DNA of 64,000 nucleotides from contig NZ_FQUN01000022.1 in the NCBI RefSeq assembly GCF_900129005.1, positions 1-64,000 on the forward strand, read 5' to 3'. Of this stretch, positions 17,623 through 27,459 are shown piece by piece; position 1 is the first letter of the stretch, and every line of letters starts with the position of its first letter. Under the pieces are notes generated by a model. That model was not told where the DNA came from. It made no database searches and saw only the letters and a program-made list of their open reading frames with translations. Made by a program: the position numbers and the translations under genes. This stretch comes from Leeuwenhoekiella marinoflava DSM 3653 (GTDB lineage: Bacteria; Bacteroidota; Bacteroidia; Flavobacteriales; Flavobacteriaceae).

Positions 17623-18603
17623 TTAGGTGAGATAATTCAACTTTCTAATCGCTTCGGTCTCCTCGGCGTTTCTAAATACGTCCCAGGTTTTTCCTTGTGT
17701 GCGTCTTGCTCCTAGAATATTAGCAAATTGTCCGGCCTTTATAGGATCTTGATATTTAGCAAAACCGTACGCCAAACCTCCGGCAAAACTATCTCCGCAG
17801 CCGGTAGTATCAACGACTTTGTCAACTTTTACAGAACTGATCCAATCTTTTTTAATGGCATTTTTTTCTAAATGATATAAGATGCACCCGCGGGAATCCA
17901 TGGTGACATAGAAATAAGACACGCCTTTTTTAAGGATGTGAGCAGCTAGTTCGTCGAGATGTTCTGTAGCATTTTCATCATAAATAGAAGGAATCTCGTG
18001 GTCGTATTCGTTAGCAAAAGCCATACACTGAGACTCTTCTAAATTCATTTTAAGCACATCAATATAGGGAAGCCATTCATCACGATCAACCCAAAATTTA
18101 CGGTGTCTGTGACCCTTAACATCCATAGCTGTAGTAGCACCATGTGCATCAAAAATAATAAGTCCTTTACTGTGTTTTTTAATATGTTTTAAAGTGCTCA
18201 GGCTGATTTCAAAATCGGTTATGGGAACAAATACAAAAGCATCGGCATCCAGATGTTTCTTAATGTGTTTAGGACGTATGGGATTCATACATGCCAGTTG
18301 CTTTTCCTCGCGATTGTTTTGGTCTTTAAAATCTAAGAGTATTACCGTACCGCTATCTTCTTTGGTGTTTATTCCGCTTAAGTCTACGTTCTTAAAATCT
18401 TCAAATTCTTGAGTAATTCCCGCTGTATCTTTTTTATGCATATTAGTAACCGGCACAACAATTCCTTCAGTATCCAGAAGTTTAGATAAAGCAATTACAG
18501 GATGCGTAACACAGCCGTAACGCATGATGATGTCGTTTTCGTACGTGGAGATAGTATCTCTGGGAATAGGTCCTGCGACAACTATTTTAAGCGGTTTTGG
18601 CAT
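17623..18603 (-). CDS. PfkB-family sugar/nucleoside kinase
   Basis: The 326-residue protein has the PfkB C-terminal signature with catalytic Asp (VDTTGCGDSFAGGLAYGF, near residue 270) and an N-terminal family stretch (KIVVAGPIPRDTIST). PfkB enzymes phosphorylate sugars, nucleosides or related alcohols with ATP in the cytoplasm; the substrate cannot be assigned here. It is transcribed towards the SusC gene but is separated from it by 362 bp. The DUF4197 gene lies 10 bp upstream on the same strand. Confidence 0.85.
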   Translation of the reverse strand: MPKPLKIVVAGPIPRDTISTYENDIIMRYGCVTHPVIALSKLLDTEGIVVPVTNMHKKDTAGITQEFEDFKNVDLSGINTKEDSGTVILLDFKDQNNREEKQLACMNPIRPKHIKKHLDADAFVFVPITDFEISLSTLKHIKKHSKGLIIFDAHGATTAMDVKGHRHRKFWVDRDEWLPYIDVLKMNLEESQCMAFANEYDHEIPSIYDENATEHLDELAAHILKKGVSYFYVTMDSRGCILYHLEKNAIKKDWISSVKVDKVVDTTGCGDSFAGGLAYGFAKYQDPIKAGQFANILGARRTQGKTWDVFRNAEETEAIRKLNYLT

Positions 18604-18612
18604 AATGTAGTT

Positions 18613-19314
18613 TTAATCTTGAAGCGCAAAAACCTTTTTAAGAAGTGTTGTTGTGCGTGAAGCAATATTTGTTCTGATATCTTTTTCTTCTACGGCAATC
18701 ATCGTGTAAACTCCTTTTAAAGCTTCATTCGTGACATAATCGGTAAGGTCAGGGTTTACATCATTTGTAAGAGGCAAAGAGTTGTATTTTGTAATCAAAT
18801 TACTCCAGATTTTATCAGCTCCTACTTTGCTGAAAGATTGCTTAATAACCGGATTGAACTTAGCGTATAAAGCGGTATTGGTTTTATTTTCTAAATAAGA
18901 AGTGGCTGCTGAATCGTCACCTAATAAAATATTCTTGGCGTCGGTAAAAGTTATCCCTTTTACAGCTTCTACAAATATAGGTGTCGCTTCACCTACCGCA
19001 TCTTCAGCGGCACGATTTAAAACCTTTAGTCCTTCATCAGCCAGACTGCTTAGACCTACGCTGCGTAACGTTTGATCAACTTTTTGCAATTCTTCAGGAA
19101 GTAAGATTTTTACTAATGAGTTTCCATAAAAGCCATTTTCCTGAGTAAGTTTTGTTACTTGTTTGTCAATACCAAAATCCAGAGCCTGACGCAATCCGCT
19201 TGCAATAGTTGTATTATCAACGCCTGCCTGGTTCGGTAAACTGTCAACTACAGATTGTAACTCGGTGCAACTGGTTAGAATTATAAGAGATACGAAAGCA
19301 ACTATTTTTTTCAT
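18613..19314 (-). CDS. DUF4197 lipoprotein
   Basis: The protein belongs to DUF4197 (TIASGLRQALDFGIDKQV, KILLPEELQKVDQTLRSVGL, FNPVIKQSFSKVGADKIWSN). I choose the ATG at 19314 (MKKIVAFVSLIILTSC), which gives a clean lipoprotein signal with Cys at residue 16; an upstream Met at 19347 would add eleven residues before it. The family is common in Bacteroidota and Proteobacteria and its function is unknown. It is predicted to be anchored in a membrane facing the periplasm. The PfkB gene follows after 10 bp. Confidence 0.82.
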   Translation of the reverse strand: MKKIVAFVSLIILTSCTELQSVVDSLPNQAGVDNTTIASGLRQALDFGIDKQVTKLTQENGFYGNSLVKILLPEELQKVDQTLRSVGLSSLADEGLKVLNRAAEDAVGEATPIFVEAVKGITFTDAKNILLGDDSAATSYLENKTNTALYAKFNPVIKQSFSKVGADKIWSNLITKYNSLPLTNDVNPDLTDYVTNEALKGVYTMIAVEEKDIRTNIASRTTTLLKKVFALQD

Positions 19315-19392
19315 GAGTTTGTTTTGTAAGAGTGTGCCTTTAAGCATTATCGAGTTAAGTTAAGCTATTCTCTAGTATTTAGGAAATCAGAC

Positions 19393-20247
19393 TTAAGAGA
19401 AAATTACTGTTTTGTTGCCAAAAACAAGTACTTTATGTGCTATATGCGCTTTTATAGCTCTCGCAAGGACAACTTTCTCCAGATCACGGCCTTTTAAAAT
19501 AAAGTCTTGTACCGAATGTACATGGGAAACACGTACGATTTCTTGCTCTATAATTGGACCTTCGTCAAGATCTGCCGTAACATAATGGCTGGTTGCACCT
19601 ATAATTTTTACACCACGTTCAAAAGCTGCGTGATACGGTTTTGCGCCAATAAATGCCGGAAGAAAAGAGTGGTGAATATTTATAATCTGATACTTAAATT
19701 TGGATACGAAATCATCTGAAATGATTTGCATGTAGCGGGCCAACACGATCAAATCAATATTGTGTTCTTTAATTGTTTTTATCTGTTCTGCTTCAGCTTC
19801 AGCTTTTGTGGCTTTAGTTACCGGAATGTACTTAAATGGAATATCAAATCGTTTTGCCACGATTTCTAAGTCAGGGTGATTGCTGATGATTAGCGGAATT
19901 TCAACCTGTAATTCTCCTGAAGCATTTCTACCTAATAAATCATATAAGCAGTGGTCGTATTTAGAAACAAATAAAGCCAATCTGGGTTTGTGTAACGCAT
20001 CAAATAATTGATACGTGAGCTGATAATCTGTTTCAAAACGCGCTGCAAATATTTTTTCAAAACTTGAAATGCTAAATTCCGGCTGGTCAAATTCAGTCTC
20101 AATACGCATAAAAAAAGTACTTTCCTGTCTATCTACGTGCTGATCCAGATAGACGATATTACCTTGTTTTTCTAAGATAAACTGAGTGATTGTCGTGACG
20201 ATTCCCTTGCGATCCGGGCAATTAATTAAAAGCGTAATTTTCTGCAT
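19393..20247 (-). CDS. purU: formyltetrahydrofolate deformylase
   Basis: The 284-residue protein has an N-terminal ACT domain (LLINCPDRKGIVTTITQFI, about 1-80) and a C-terminal formyltransferase-like hydrolase domain (VLARYMQIIS, INIHHSFLPAF with the catalytic His, DEGPIIEQ). It hydrolyses 10-formyl-THF to THF and formate, balancing one-carbon pools with purine and methionine synthesis. It is divergent from the IcmF gene; the 165-bp gap holds an inverted repeat. Assignment is firm. Confidence 0.95.
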   Translation of the reverse strand: MQKITLLINCPDRKGIVTTITQFILEKQGNIVYLDQHVDRQESTFFMRIETEFDQPEFSISSFEKIFAARFETDYQLTYQLFDALHKPRLALFVSKYDHCLYDLLGRNASGELQVEIPLIISNHPDLEIVAKRFDIPFKYIPVTKATKAEAEAEQIKTIKEHNIDLIVLARYMQIISDDFVSKFKYQIINIHHSFLPAFIGAKPYHAAFERGVKIIGATSHYVTADLDEGPIIEQEIVRVSHVHSVQDFILKGRDLEKVVLARAIKAHIAHKVLVFGNKTVIFS

Positions 20248-20349
20248 AATTTAAAAGGCTGATTTGAAAATGCATATTCGATAGAACAGTACTGTTTCCT
20301 CAAGCTAATCTAGAAAATTATGCTTCAAATTATAATATTAATAACACAA

Positions 20350-20374
20350 AATAATCAAGTGTTTGTTGATTATT
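20350..20374. promoter_or_regulatory. inverted repeat between purU and icmF, candidate operator
   Basis: aataatcaa at 20350-20358 and ttgattatt at 20366-20374 form a 9-bp perfect inverted repeat with a 7-nt spacer. It lies 39 bp before the icmF start, where an operator for a dimeric regulator would sit. No T run follows it, and the genes on both sides point away from it, so it is not a terminator. Confidence 0.45.
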
Positions 20375-20412
20375 ATTTAATTTAGAGCTCTTTAAAAAGC
20401 AAAAATTTACGA

Positions 20413-23400
20413 ATGAATCAAATTGAACCGTATATTCCTAATCATAAAGTGCGTATTGTAACCGCAGCTTCACTCTTTGATGGCCATGATGCGGCTATAA
20501 ATATTATGCGACGCATCATACAATCTACCGGTGTTGAGGTCATACACCTGGGGCATGACCGCAGTGTTGAGGAGGTTGTGAATACCGCAATTCAAGAGGA
20601 TGTGCAGGCAATTGCGATGACTTCGTATCAAGGTGGTCATACCGAATATTTTAAATATATGTATGATTTGCTGCAAGAAAAGGGAGCGGGACATATCAAG
20701 ATCTTTGGTGGTGGAGGTGGAGTGATCCTGCCGGAAGAGATCGAAGAATTGATGAATTACGGGATTACCCGAATTTATGCTCCAGATGATGGACGGGAAA
20801 TGGGATTGCAAGGGATGATAAATGACTTGGTGAAGCAAGCTGATTATAAAACGCCTGCTCCTGAAGTAAAAGCTACTCTCACCGAGCAGTTGAAATCCAA
20901 AGAAGTGAACACGATCGCGCGCCTGATTTCTTCTGCTGAGAATGATCACGATACTTTTTTAAAGCTTTTTAATGTTGAAAACGAATCTAAGCAGACACCT
21001 GTTCTCGGAATTACCGGAACCGGAGGTGCCGGTAAATCTTCTTTGGTAGACGAACTTGTACGTCGTTTTTTAAGTGATTTTCCTGAGAAAACCTTAGGAA
21101 TTGTTTCTGTAGATCCATCTAAGCGAAAGACCGGTGGAGCGCTTTTAGGAGACCGTATTCGTATGAATGCAATCAATTCGCCACGGGTTTACATGCGCTC
21201 ATTAGCTACACGTCAGAGTAATTTGGCACTTTCAAAACACGTGCAGGAAGCCGTAGAGGTGCTTAAAGCAGCGGAATATGATTTGATTATTTTAGAAACG
21301 AGTGGGATAGGTCAAAGTGATACGGAGATTTTAGATCATAGTGATGTTTCTCTTTATGTGATGACTCCGGAGTTTGGTGCGGCTACCCAACTTGAGAAAA
21401 TAGATATGCTCGATTTTGCTGATCTGGTTTCTATCAACAAATTTGATAAGCGTGGGGCTCAGGATGCTTTGCGCGATGTTAAAAAGCAATATATGCGCAA
21501 TCATCAGTTGTGGGATATACCGCAGGATGAGTTGCCTGTTTTTGGAACAATTGCTTCTCAGTTTAACGATCCCGGGATGAACAAACTGTATAAAGCAATA
21601 ATGGATGAGTTGGTTAAAAAAACAGAAACCGATTTAAAGAGTTCGTTTGAGATTAGTGATGAAATGTCTGAAAAGATCTTTGTGATTCCACCGGCACGTA
21701 CCAGATACCTTTCTGAAATAGCCGAAACGAATCGGGGATATGATCAGACCGCTATGCAACAAGCTGAAGTAGCGCAAAAGCTTTACGGGATTTTTAAAAC
21801 TATTGATACGGTAACTGGAGAAACGCCACAACTCGATAAAACCGGACTGGTCCTTAATCGGGATTTACAAGATGGAGATTTAGCGAAATTACTTTTGGCT
21901 GAATTTGATAAGCTTAAGATGGATCTTGATCCTTACAATTGGGAAGTGATTACTGGCTGGTCTGAACAAGTAAACAAGTACACGCAACCGGTTTATACTT
22001 TTAAGGTGCGTGATAAAGAAATTAAGATTGATACTCATTCAGAATCGCTTTCGCATTCGCAAATACCTAAAGTTGCTTTGCCAAAATATCAGGCTTGGGG
22101 CGATATTTTAAAGTGGATTTTACAAGAAAATGTTCCAGGGGAATTTCCGTATGCTGCGGGCTTGTACCCCTTTAAGCGTACCGGTGAAGATCCTACGCGA
22201 ATGTTTGCGGGAGAAGGTGGGCCAGAGCGTACTAACAGACGTTTTCACTATGTGAGTATGGGCTTACCGGCAAAACGCCTTTCTACCGCTTTTGATAGCG
22301 TAACACTTTACGGAAATGACCCAGATCACCGCCCGGATATCTATGGGAAAATTGGTAATGCGGGGGTTTCTATTTGCTGTTTAGACGACGCGAAGAAGTT
22401 GTATTCAGGTTTTGATCTGGCAAACCCGATGACTTCGGTGAGTATGACTATAAATGGGCCTGCCCCGATGCTGCTTGGCTTTTTTATGAATGCAGCGATC
22501 GATCAGGCTTGTGAGAAATATATCAATGAGCATAAGTTAGAGGATGATGTTGAGAAAACCATTCAGGCTCTTTACAAGAAAAACGGTTTGGATCGGCCTG
22601 TGTATCACGGGGAATTACCGGAAGGTAATAATGGTCTTGGTTTAATGTTGCTGGGGGTTACGGGTGATCAGGTTTTGCCTCAGGATGTTTACGAGAAAAT
22701 TAAAACCGAAACCATTCAGCAGGTACGCGGTACGGTGCAAGCTGATATTTTAAAGGAAGATCAGGCGCAAAATACGTGTATTTTTTCTACGGAATTTGCC
22801 CTTCGTCTGATGGGTGATGTGCAGGAATATTTTATTGAAAAACAGATCCGAAATTTCTATTCAGTTTCTATTTCCGGATATCATATTGCTGAAGCAGGTG
22901 CCAATCCTATAACGCAATTGGCATTTACGCTGTCTAATGGCTTTACCTATGTAGAGTATTATCTAAGCCGCGGGATGGATATCAACAAGTTTGGTCCAAA
23001 CCTCTCGTTTTTCTTCAGTAATGGGGTAGATCCCGAGTATGCCGTTATTGGTCGTGTGGCGCGTAAAATCTGGGCAAAAGCGTTGAAGCATAAATACGGT
23101 GCCAATCCACGAGCGCAAATGTTGAAGTACCATATACAGACATCCGGGCGATCGTTACACGCGCAGGAAATAGATTTTAATGATATACGTACCACGCTAC
23201 AAGCCTTGTATGCGATTTATGATAATTGCAATTCACTGCATACCAATGCGTATGATGAAGCAATTACCACACCTACCGAAGAAAGCGTTAGGCGTGCAAT
23301 GGCGATTCAGTTGATTATCAATAAAGAATTAGGACTGACTAAAAATGAAAACCCCATACAGGGTGCTTTTATTATTGAAGAACTAACCGATTTGGTAGAG

Positions 23401-23826
23401 GAGGCTGTCTTGCAGGAATTTGATCGTATCACAGAACGCGGTGGCGTTTTAGGTGCGATGGAAACCATGTATCAGCGCAGTAAAATTCAAGAGGAGAGTT
23501 TGTATTATGAGACGTTGAAGCATAACGGTGATTTCCCAATCATTGGTGTAAATACCTTTTTAAGTAGTAAAGGTTCTCCTACGGTTAAGCCTATGGAAGT
23601 AATCCGTGCTACAGAAGAGGAAAAACAAGCTCAGATTCAAACCCTTCAAAATCTGCATAAAGCCTATGAAGATACAGCAGAAGCTGCTCTTGATGCCGTT
23701 CAGCAAGCAGCAATAAGCAACGAGAATATGTTTGAAAAACTGATGGAAGCAACTAAAGTGTGTTCGTTGGGGCAAATCACAAACGCCCTCTTTGAAGTTG
23801 GTGGTCAGTATAGACGAAATATGTAA
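20413..23826 (+). CDS. icmF: fused isobutyryl-CoA mutase (IcmF), B12-dependent
   Basis: The 1137-residue protein has all modules of IcmF: an N-terminal B12-binding domain ([15 protein letters not shown], about 1-150), a MeaI-type G-protein chaperone with Walker [10 protein letters not shown] near residue 203 and NKFDKRGA, a linker, and a C-terminal acyl-CoA mutase barrel from about 560 ([40 protein letters not shown]). IcmF interconverts isobutyryl-CoA and butyryl-CoA with adenosylcobalamin, the GTPase guarding cofactor loading. Ordinary methylmalonyl-CoA mutase lacks the G domain. It stands alone as a transcription unit, divergent from purU. Confidence 0.93.
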   Translation: MNQIEPYIPNHKVRIVTAASLFDGHDAAINIMRRIIQSTGVEVIHLGHDRSVEEVVNTAIQEDVQAIAMTSYQGGHTEYFKYMYDLLQEKGAGHIKIFGGGGGVILPEEIEELMNYGITRIYAPDDGREMGLQGMINDLVKQADYKTPAPEVKATLTEQLKSKEVNTIARLISSAENDHDTFLKLFNVENESKQTPVLGITGTGGAGKSSLVDELVRRFLSDFPEKTLGIVSVDPSKRKTGGALLGDRIRMNAINSPRVYMRSLATRQSNLALSKHVQEAVEVLKAAEYDLIILETSGIGQSDTEILDHSDVSLYVMTPEFGAATQLEKIDMLDFADLVSINKFDKRGAQDALRDVKKQYMRNHQLWDIPQDELPVFGTIASQFNDPGMNKLYKAIMDELVKKTETDLKSSFEISDEMSEKIFVIPPARTRYLSEIAETNRGYDQTAMQQAEVAQKLYGIFKTIDTVTGETPQLDKTGLVLNRDLQDGDLAKLLLAEFDKLKMDLDPYNWEVITGWSEQVNKYTQPVYTFKVRDKEIKIDTHSESLSHSQIPKVALPKYQAWGDILKWILQENVPGEFPYAAGLYPFKRTGEDPTRMFAGEGGPERTNRRFHYVSMGLPAKRLSTAFDSVTLYGNDPDHRPDIYGKIGNAGVSICCLDDAKKLYSGFDLANPMTSVSMTINGPAPMLLGFFMNAAIDQACEKYINEHKLEDDVEKTIQALYKKNGLDRPVYHGELPEGNNGLGLMLLGVTGDQVLPQDVYEKIKTETIQQVRGTVQADILKEDQAQNTCIFSTEFALRLMGDVQEYFIEKQIRNFYSVSISGYHIAEAGANPITQLAFTLSNGFTYVEYYLSRGMDINKFGPNLSFFFSNGVDPEYAVIGRVARKIWAKALKHKYGANPRAQMLKYHIQTSGRSLHAQEIDFNDIRTTLQALYAIYDNCNSLHTNAYDEAITTPTEESVRRAMAIQLIINKELGLTKNENPIQGAFIIEELTDLVEEAVLQEFDRITERGGVLGAMETMYQRSKIQEESLYYETLKHNGDFPIIGVNTFLSSKGSPTVKPMEVIRATEEEKQAQIQTLQNLHKAYEDTAEAALDAVQQAAISNENMFEKLMEATKVCSLGQITNALFEVGGQYRRNM

Positions 23827-23829
23827 GTA

Positions 23830-24085
23830 AAGAGCCGCAATTCTCAAGGCGAAGCCTTAGGGAATTACGAGCGAATCGCTTACCCTGAGTGGATCCGAAG
23901 AATCATTTTCGGAAAGGATACCTCTATGTGACTGTGAGCGAATTCCTTGATTTGAGGATTTTATTGAATTTTTAAAAGTATAAAAGAAACTGCGTGAGGG
24001 ATAGTCGCGTAAAGCCCACAGCCAAGCGATGGTGCAGGCGAGGACTTGCAGCGCATAGTCCACCTCTAAGGACACGTCCAAAAAT
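23830..24085. other. intergenic block of unusual composition, possible dispersed repeat or RNA
   Basis: The 250-bp gap after icmF contains two G/C-richer blocks (around 23838-23935 and 23990-24080) joined by an AT-rich bridge. Words such as gaggacttgcagcgcatagtc and gtggatccgaagaatc are unlike the flanking intergenic DNA. A frame is open on the minus strand from 24096 to 23857 but it lacks coding character and overlaps the next gene. It looks more like an interspersed repeat or structured RNA than a gene. I cannot tell which from one copy. Confidence 0.35.
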
Positions 24086-24613
24086 CTAGTCTTCAAAATT
24101 CAAATCATCTGGGTCAAAAGGGAGGTCATCATCAGGATCGGGATCATTATAGCTGATTCCCGGAGGATTAAAAAGACCCCAACGGTCTATAATGTAATTC
24201 CACGGGTCAAAAGTTTCAACCCATTCGGCAAATAATATTCTAAAGTGTTCGATTTCATCGCGCAGCAGGTCAAGATATTCGGTTTCTTTAAAACCGTACA
24301 TTTCTAAACCGGTCATATGAGTTGCCAGATCGCGAGCACACTTGCGGATAATGGTGGCTTTTTCCATCTTGATGTCATAGAGGTCGCAGTTCCACGCACC
24401 GGCAATTTTTGCAGGAATTATTGAGGCATCTTCTCGAATAAAAAGAGCCTGACTTCTTAAAATTTCTTGTTCATTTTCTTTTGAACTTTCAATCTCGTAA
24501 GAAGAGGCAATCTCAGCAATGCGGTTTGCTAATTTTAAAATTTCGGAAGCTTTTTTGAAAAGGGGACTGTTTTGGTAATCGTTTTGAGCATTCAAGTCGT
24601 CGTCAGATGTCAT
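24086..24613 (-). CDS. hypothetical helical protein with acidic tail
   Basis: The 175-residue protein is predicted to be mostly helical and ends in a strongly acidic tail rich in Asp and Pro (PDPDDDLPFDPDDL). It shares an N-terminal pattern (FKKASEILKLANRI) and a C-terminal one (LRDEIEHFRILFAEWVETF) with the next upstream gene (YNQAIEILKLSRSV, LRREVRKFRRLQHKWMMTL), so the two are tandem paralogues. The layout recalls four-helix-bundle proteins of the 23S-rRNA intervening-sequence type, but I cannot confirm this. No signal peptide; cytoplasmic. Function unknown. Confidence 0.6.
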   Translation of the reverse strand: MTSDDDLNAQNDYQNSPLFKKASEILKLANRIAEIASSYEIESSKENEQEILRSQALFIREDASIIPAKIAGAWNCDLYDIKMEKATIIRKCARDLATHMTGLEMYGFKETEYLDLLRDEIEHFRILFAEWVETFDPWNYIIDRWGLFNPPGISYNDPDPDDDLPFDPDDLNFED

Positions 24614-24703
24614 GGATAATCAGCTTTAAATCACGAACCTTTTTATAAGGGTGAAAGGTATAAATTTAAAATACTATTAATTTCTTTAAATACAATAACA
24701 GAT

Positions 24704-25087
24704 TTAAAGCGTCATCATCCATTTATGCTGTAGGCGTCTGAATTTGCGGACTTCACGTCTCAAAATGCGTACAAAATCTTTTCCGTTGCTTTCTGCACGT
24801 TCTAAGCGTTCGCATGTGCGGTATAAACTTGAAGTTAGTCGGTCTAAAGACTCTGCGTGCTTTAAGCGATCGTCTTGAAAAATTTGACTTTCTGCTTTTA
24901 GAATTTCGGGAGCTAATGAGTCTGATTGGCGTACAATGTCGCCGCTAAAATACACAAACGGATTCTCACTACCATTGTTTTGTAAATGGGCGAGATCGTA
25001 AACCAAATAGTTTGAAACTGAGCGTGAAAGCTTCAGAATCTCAATTGCTTGGTTATAAAGTCGTGTATTTCTGGGTGTATAACTCAT
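24704..25087 (-). CDS. hypothetical four-helix-type protein, paralogue of the downstream gene
   Basis: The 127-residue protein is helical, basic at the C-terminus and starts MSYTPRNTRLYNQAIEIL. The middle (KHAESLDRLTSSLYRTCERL) and the end (LRREVRKFRRLQHKWM) match positions of the following 175-residue protein, so the pair arose by duplication. It sits 90 bp upstream of its paralogue and is divergent from an Lrp-family regulator. No known catalytic motif. Function unknown. Confidence 0.6.
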   Translation of the reverse strand: MSYTPRNTRLYNQAIEILKLSRSVSNYLVYDLAHLQNNGSENPFVYFSGDIVRQSDSLAPEILKAESQIFQDDRLKHAESLDRLTSSLYRTCERLERAESNGKDFVRILRREVRKFRRLQHKWMMTL

Positions 25088-25201
25088 CTATTTTCTAGTG
25101 ACTCAAAATTAGCAGGAATCAGTCACATTTATATTTATCTTTTAAAGTAAATGAATATATTTACTTTAAATATTAAAGAAATAAAGCTATTTTATTTAAA
25201 A

Positions 25202-25660
25202 ATGCATATAGATTCTGCAAACTGGAAAATTCTTCAATTATTACAGCGTAATGCACGTATGAGTGTTAGTGCAATAGGGCGCGAAGTAGGTATAACTTCA
25301 CCGGCGGTTGCAGAGCGAATTAGAAAGATGGAAGATGCCGGTGTTCTTATGGGTTATAAGGCCGAAATCTCACATATTGAATCTGGTCATCAACTGAAAG
25401 CAATCATAACGCTACGCGCATTTATGGGAAGGTTGAAACCTTTTTTAGAAAAAGTACACGACTTTAGCGAGGTGCTCAATTGCTACCGCATTACGGGCAA
25501 CGAAAATATCTTTATGGAAGTTGTTCTTTTTGATCAATTTCATCTTGAAGAGTTTATTGATAAGCTCATTACTTACGGAGAAACTAAAACACATATTGTA
25601 CTTTCTACAGTAATTGAAAATGCTCCTATACGCACGCGCAGCGTAGACCGAAAGAGATAA
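25202..25660 (+). CDS. Lrp/AsnC-family transcriptional regulator
   Basis: The protein has an N-terminal winged HTH (ILQLLQRNARMSVSAIGREV, SPAVAERIRKME) and a C-terminal RAM/ligand-binding domain (LNCYRITGNENIFMEVVLFD, residues about 70-145). I take the ATG at 25202 (MHIDSANWKIL), where the family homology begins; the frame is open to 25151 but the extra 17 residues are not family-like. Such regulators respond to amino acids and control their metabolism or transport. It ends 1 bp before the end of the convergent Nramp-type gene. Its target is not evident; its own divergent neighbour is a candidate. Confidence 0.88.
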   Translation: MHIDSANWKILQLLQRNARMSVSAIGREVGITSPAVAERIRKMEDAGVLMGYKAEISHIESGHQLKAIITLRAFMGRLKPFLEKVHDFSEVLNCYRITGNENIFMEVVLFDQFHLEEFIDKLITYGETKTHIVLSTVIENAPIRTRSVDRKR

Positions 25661-25661
25661 T

Positions 25662-26876
25662 TTAAAACAACGTGCTTAAATACCAAATGCTAAATGCGAT
25701 GAGCAATACAATGCCCAACCAACTGAAAATTTTTAAGCCTTTACTAGGTTTGTCGGCTTCAGGCACTTCTTTTGAATTAATCGCATAATAGTTTGCAATT
25801 GCAAAGAAGGGTGCTGTTAAGAAAGAAAGAACGGTGGCAACTTGTACGAGGGTTCCCATTTCGTTAGTGAGAAATAGTAAGATGCATCCAGTGCCCAATA
25901 TTAAAATGACCATCCATACCGAATAGCCGTGTTTTATGGGTTTATCAATAATTAAATCTATTGTTTTTGCCATAGCTCTAGGTGAAGCATCAAGTGTTGT
26001 AAGCGTTGTGCTAAACATCGTTGTTAGCGCAGCAATACCAATAAGGTAAAACGCCCAATCGCCAAGACTTATAGTATACATGTCTATGAGATCTTTTGCA
26101 AAAGTTACTCCGTTAGTATTGAAAGATTGTCCGGTATTGTGCATCACAAGAGCTCCCAGAGCGACAAAACAGATTCCGACAGAAATAGTGCCGATATAGC
26201 CAATATTGAAATCAAAAATCGCTGATTTACGCGTGAGTTTACCCGATTTAGCTTTTTCGAGCGACCACAATGAGTGCCAAATGGATATGTCTAATGGGGC
26301 CGGCATCCATCCCATAAATGCGATTAAAAAAGCAACGCCCAGCGCATCAGATGGTAGTATTTGAGAAAAATCAGCTTCCTGATGAGGTTCAAGCCCGGCA
26401 ATGCTTACTGCTATAATAGTACTGATGGTTAAGGTGATGACGATAAACTTCATCAGGTTGTCAAGTAGCTTGTATCTTCCTAAAAGAAGGATTATCGTGC
26501 AAATTCCGGTAATGAGTAAGCTCCATGTTGTAATGCTCCAATCTATCCCAAAGATATAGGTTGCAATACCTGCTGTTACAATAGTTACTGCAGTTTGAAT
26601 GGTAAATATTGTTAGTAGATTTATTACAAAATAAATCACCAAAACTATTTTTCCCAACTTCTTATAGCCGTCTAATAAACTTTTACCCGTTGAAGCTGCA
26701 TAGCGAGGTCCAAACTGAAAAAAAGGATATTTAATTATATGAATAAGCACCAATGCCCAGATGAGTCCAAAACCATAATCTGCACCTGCTCGGGTAGACT
26801 GTACTAAATGTGACACACCAATTGCTGCACCGGCAAATAACAATCCCGGGCCAAGTTGTCTTAAAAAATGCTTCAT
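25662..26876 (-). CDS. Nramp-family (SLC11) transporter with non-canonical metal site
   Basis: The 404-residue protein has about eleven membrane helices and the Nramp fold signature at the N-terminus (LGPGLLFAGAAIGVSHLVQS, then TRAGADYGFGL). In Mn/Fe transporters the TM1 motif is DPGN; here the position reads GVSH. TM6 normally has MPHN; here it is GWMPAPLD. The metal-binding Asp and Asn of TM1 are therefore absent, so the substrate may differ from Mn2+ or Fe2+ (some SLC11 relatives carry Mg2+ or Al3+). Gene end meets that of the Lrp regulator. Family assignment firm, substrate open. Confidence 0.82.
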   Translation of the reverse strand: MKHFLRQLGPGLLFAGAAIGVSHLVQSTRAGADYGFGLIWALVLIHIIKYPFFQFGPRYAASTGKSLLDGYKKLGKIVLVIYFVINLLTIFTIQTAVTIVTAGIATYIFGIDWSITTWSLLITGICTIILLLGRYKLLDNLMKFIVITLTISTIIAVSIAGLEPHQEADFSQILPSDALGVAFLIAFMGWMPAPLDISIWHSLWSLEKAKSGKLTRKSAIFDFNIGYIGTISVGICFVALGALVMHNTGQSFNTNGVTFAKDLIDMYTISLGDWAFYLIGIAALTTMFSTTLTTLDASPRAMAKTIDLIIDKPIKHGYSVWMVILILGTGCILLFLTNEMGTLVQVATVLSFLTAPFFAIANYYAINSKEVPEADKPSKGLKIFSWLGIVLLIAFSIWYLSTLF

Positions 26877-26901
26877 AGGATGCTAAGAATAGAAGACGTT
26901 A

Positions 26902-27459
26902 TTATTGATCTTTTTCGATGAGATCAGAAAGTAAGCGGCGTGCGCGTAACAATTTAACCTTCACATTACTCATAGGTTCGTCAAGAGTTTGCGCCATTTC
27001 TTTGTAACTCATTTCCTGAAAGTAGCGCAAATTTATCATTTCTTGATAACGTGGCTTTAGCTTTTTGATGTGGGCAAGTAATTCAGAAAGGTTTTGTTCG
27101 GTGATTAAAGCATCTTCTGGCGTGGGATTCTCATCAATAACCTTATTAAGCTTATCCTCTTTGCTCAAAAGGCGTTGCTGGCTGTTTTCTTTCCGTATGA
27201 GATCTATGTGCAGATTTTTTGAGATGGTCAATAACCAGGTGCTGAAACGGTATTTATTGTCATAGATATGCAGTTGATTAAAAGCTTTAGAAAAAGTCTG
27301 AATGGTAATTTCTTCGGCCTTAAAATCATCTTTAGTGCGTTCCATCTGAAAGCGGTAAACCATATTCCAGTGTGCATTTAATAAATAATTATAGGCACTC
27401 TGACTACCGGTTTTAGCTTCAGTTATTTTACGATCTATGATTTCTTGATTCAGTTCCAA
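26902..27459 (-). CDS. ECF-type RNA polymerase sigma factor
   Basis: The 185-residue protein has sigma region 2 (FKAEEITIQTFSKAFNQL, WLLTISKNLHIDLIR) and region 4 (YQEMINLRYFQEMSYKEMAQ, then VKVKLLRARRLL), and no region 1 or 3, as in the ECF group. It overlaps the start side of the preceding glycosyltransferase gene (27450-28592) by 10 bp, so the two are translationally linked. No anti-sigma gene lies directly next to it. The regulon is unknown. Confidence 0.92.
   Translation of the reverse strand: MELNQEIIDRKITEAKTGSQSAYNYLLNAHWNMVYRFQMERTKDDFKAEEITIQTFSKAFNQLHIYDNKYRFSTWLLTISKNLHIDLIRKENSQQRLLSKEDKLNKVIDENPTPEDALITEQNLSELLAHIKKLKPRYQEMINLRYFQEMSYKEMAQTLDEPMSNVKVKLLRARRLLSDLIEKDQ

Noticed and set aside
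20470-20949. 159-codon frame opposite icmF
   Set aside because: Antisense to the conserved B12-binding and GTPase region; no family match.
23857-24096. Minus-strand open frame of 79 codons after icmF
   Set aside because: No coding pattern, overlaps the next gene's end; better seen as part of an unusual non-coding block.
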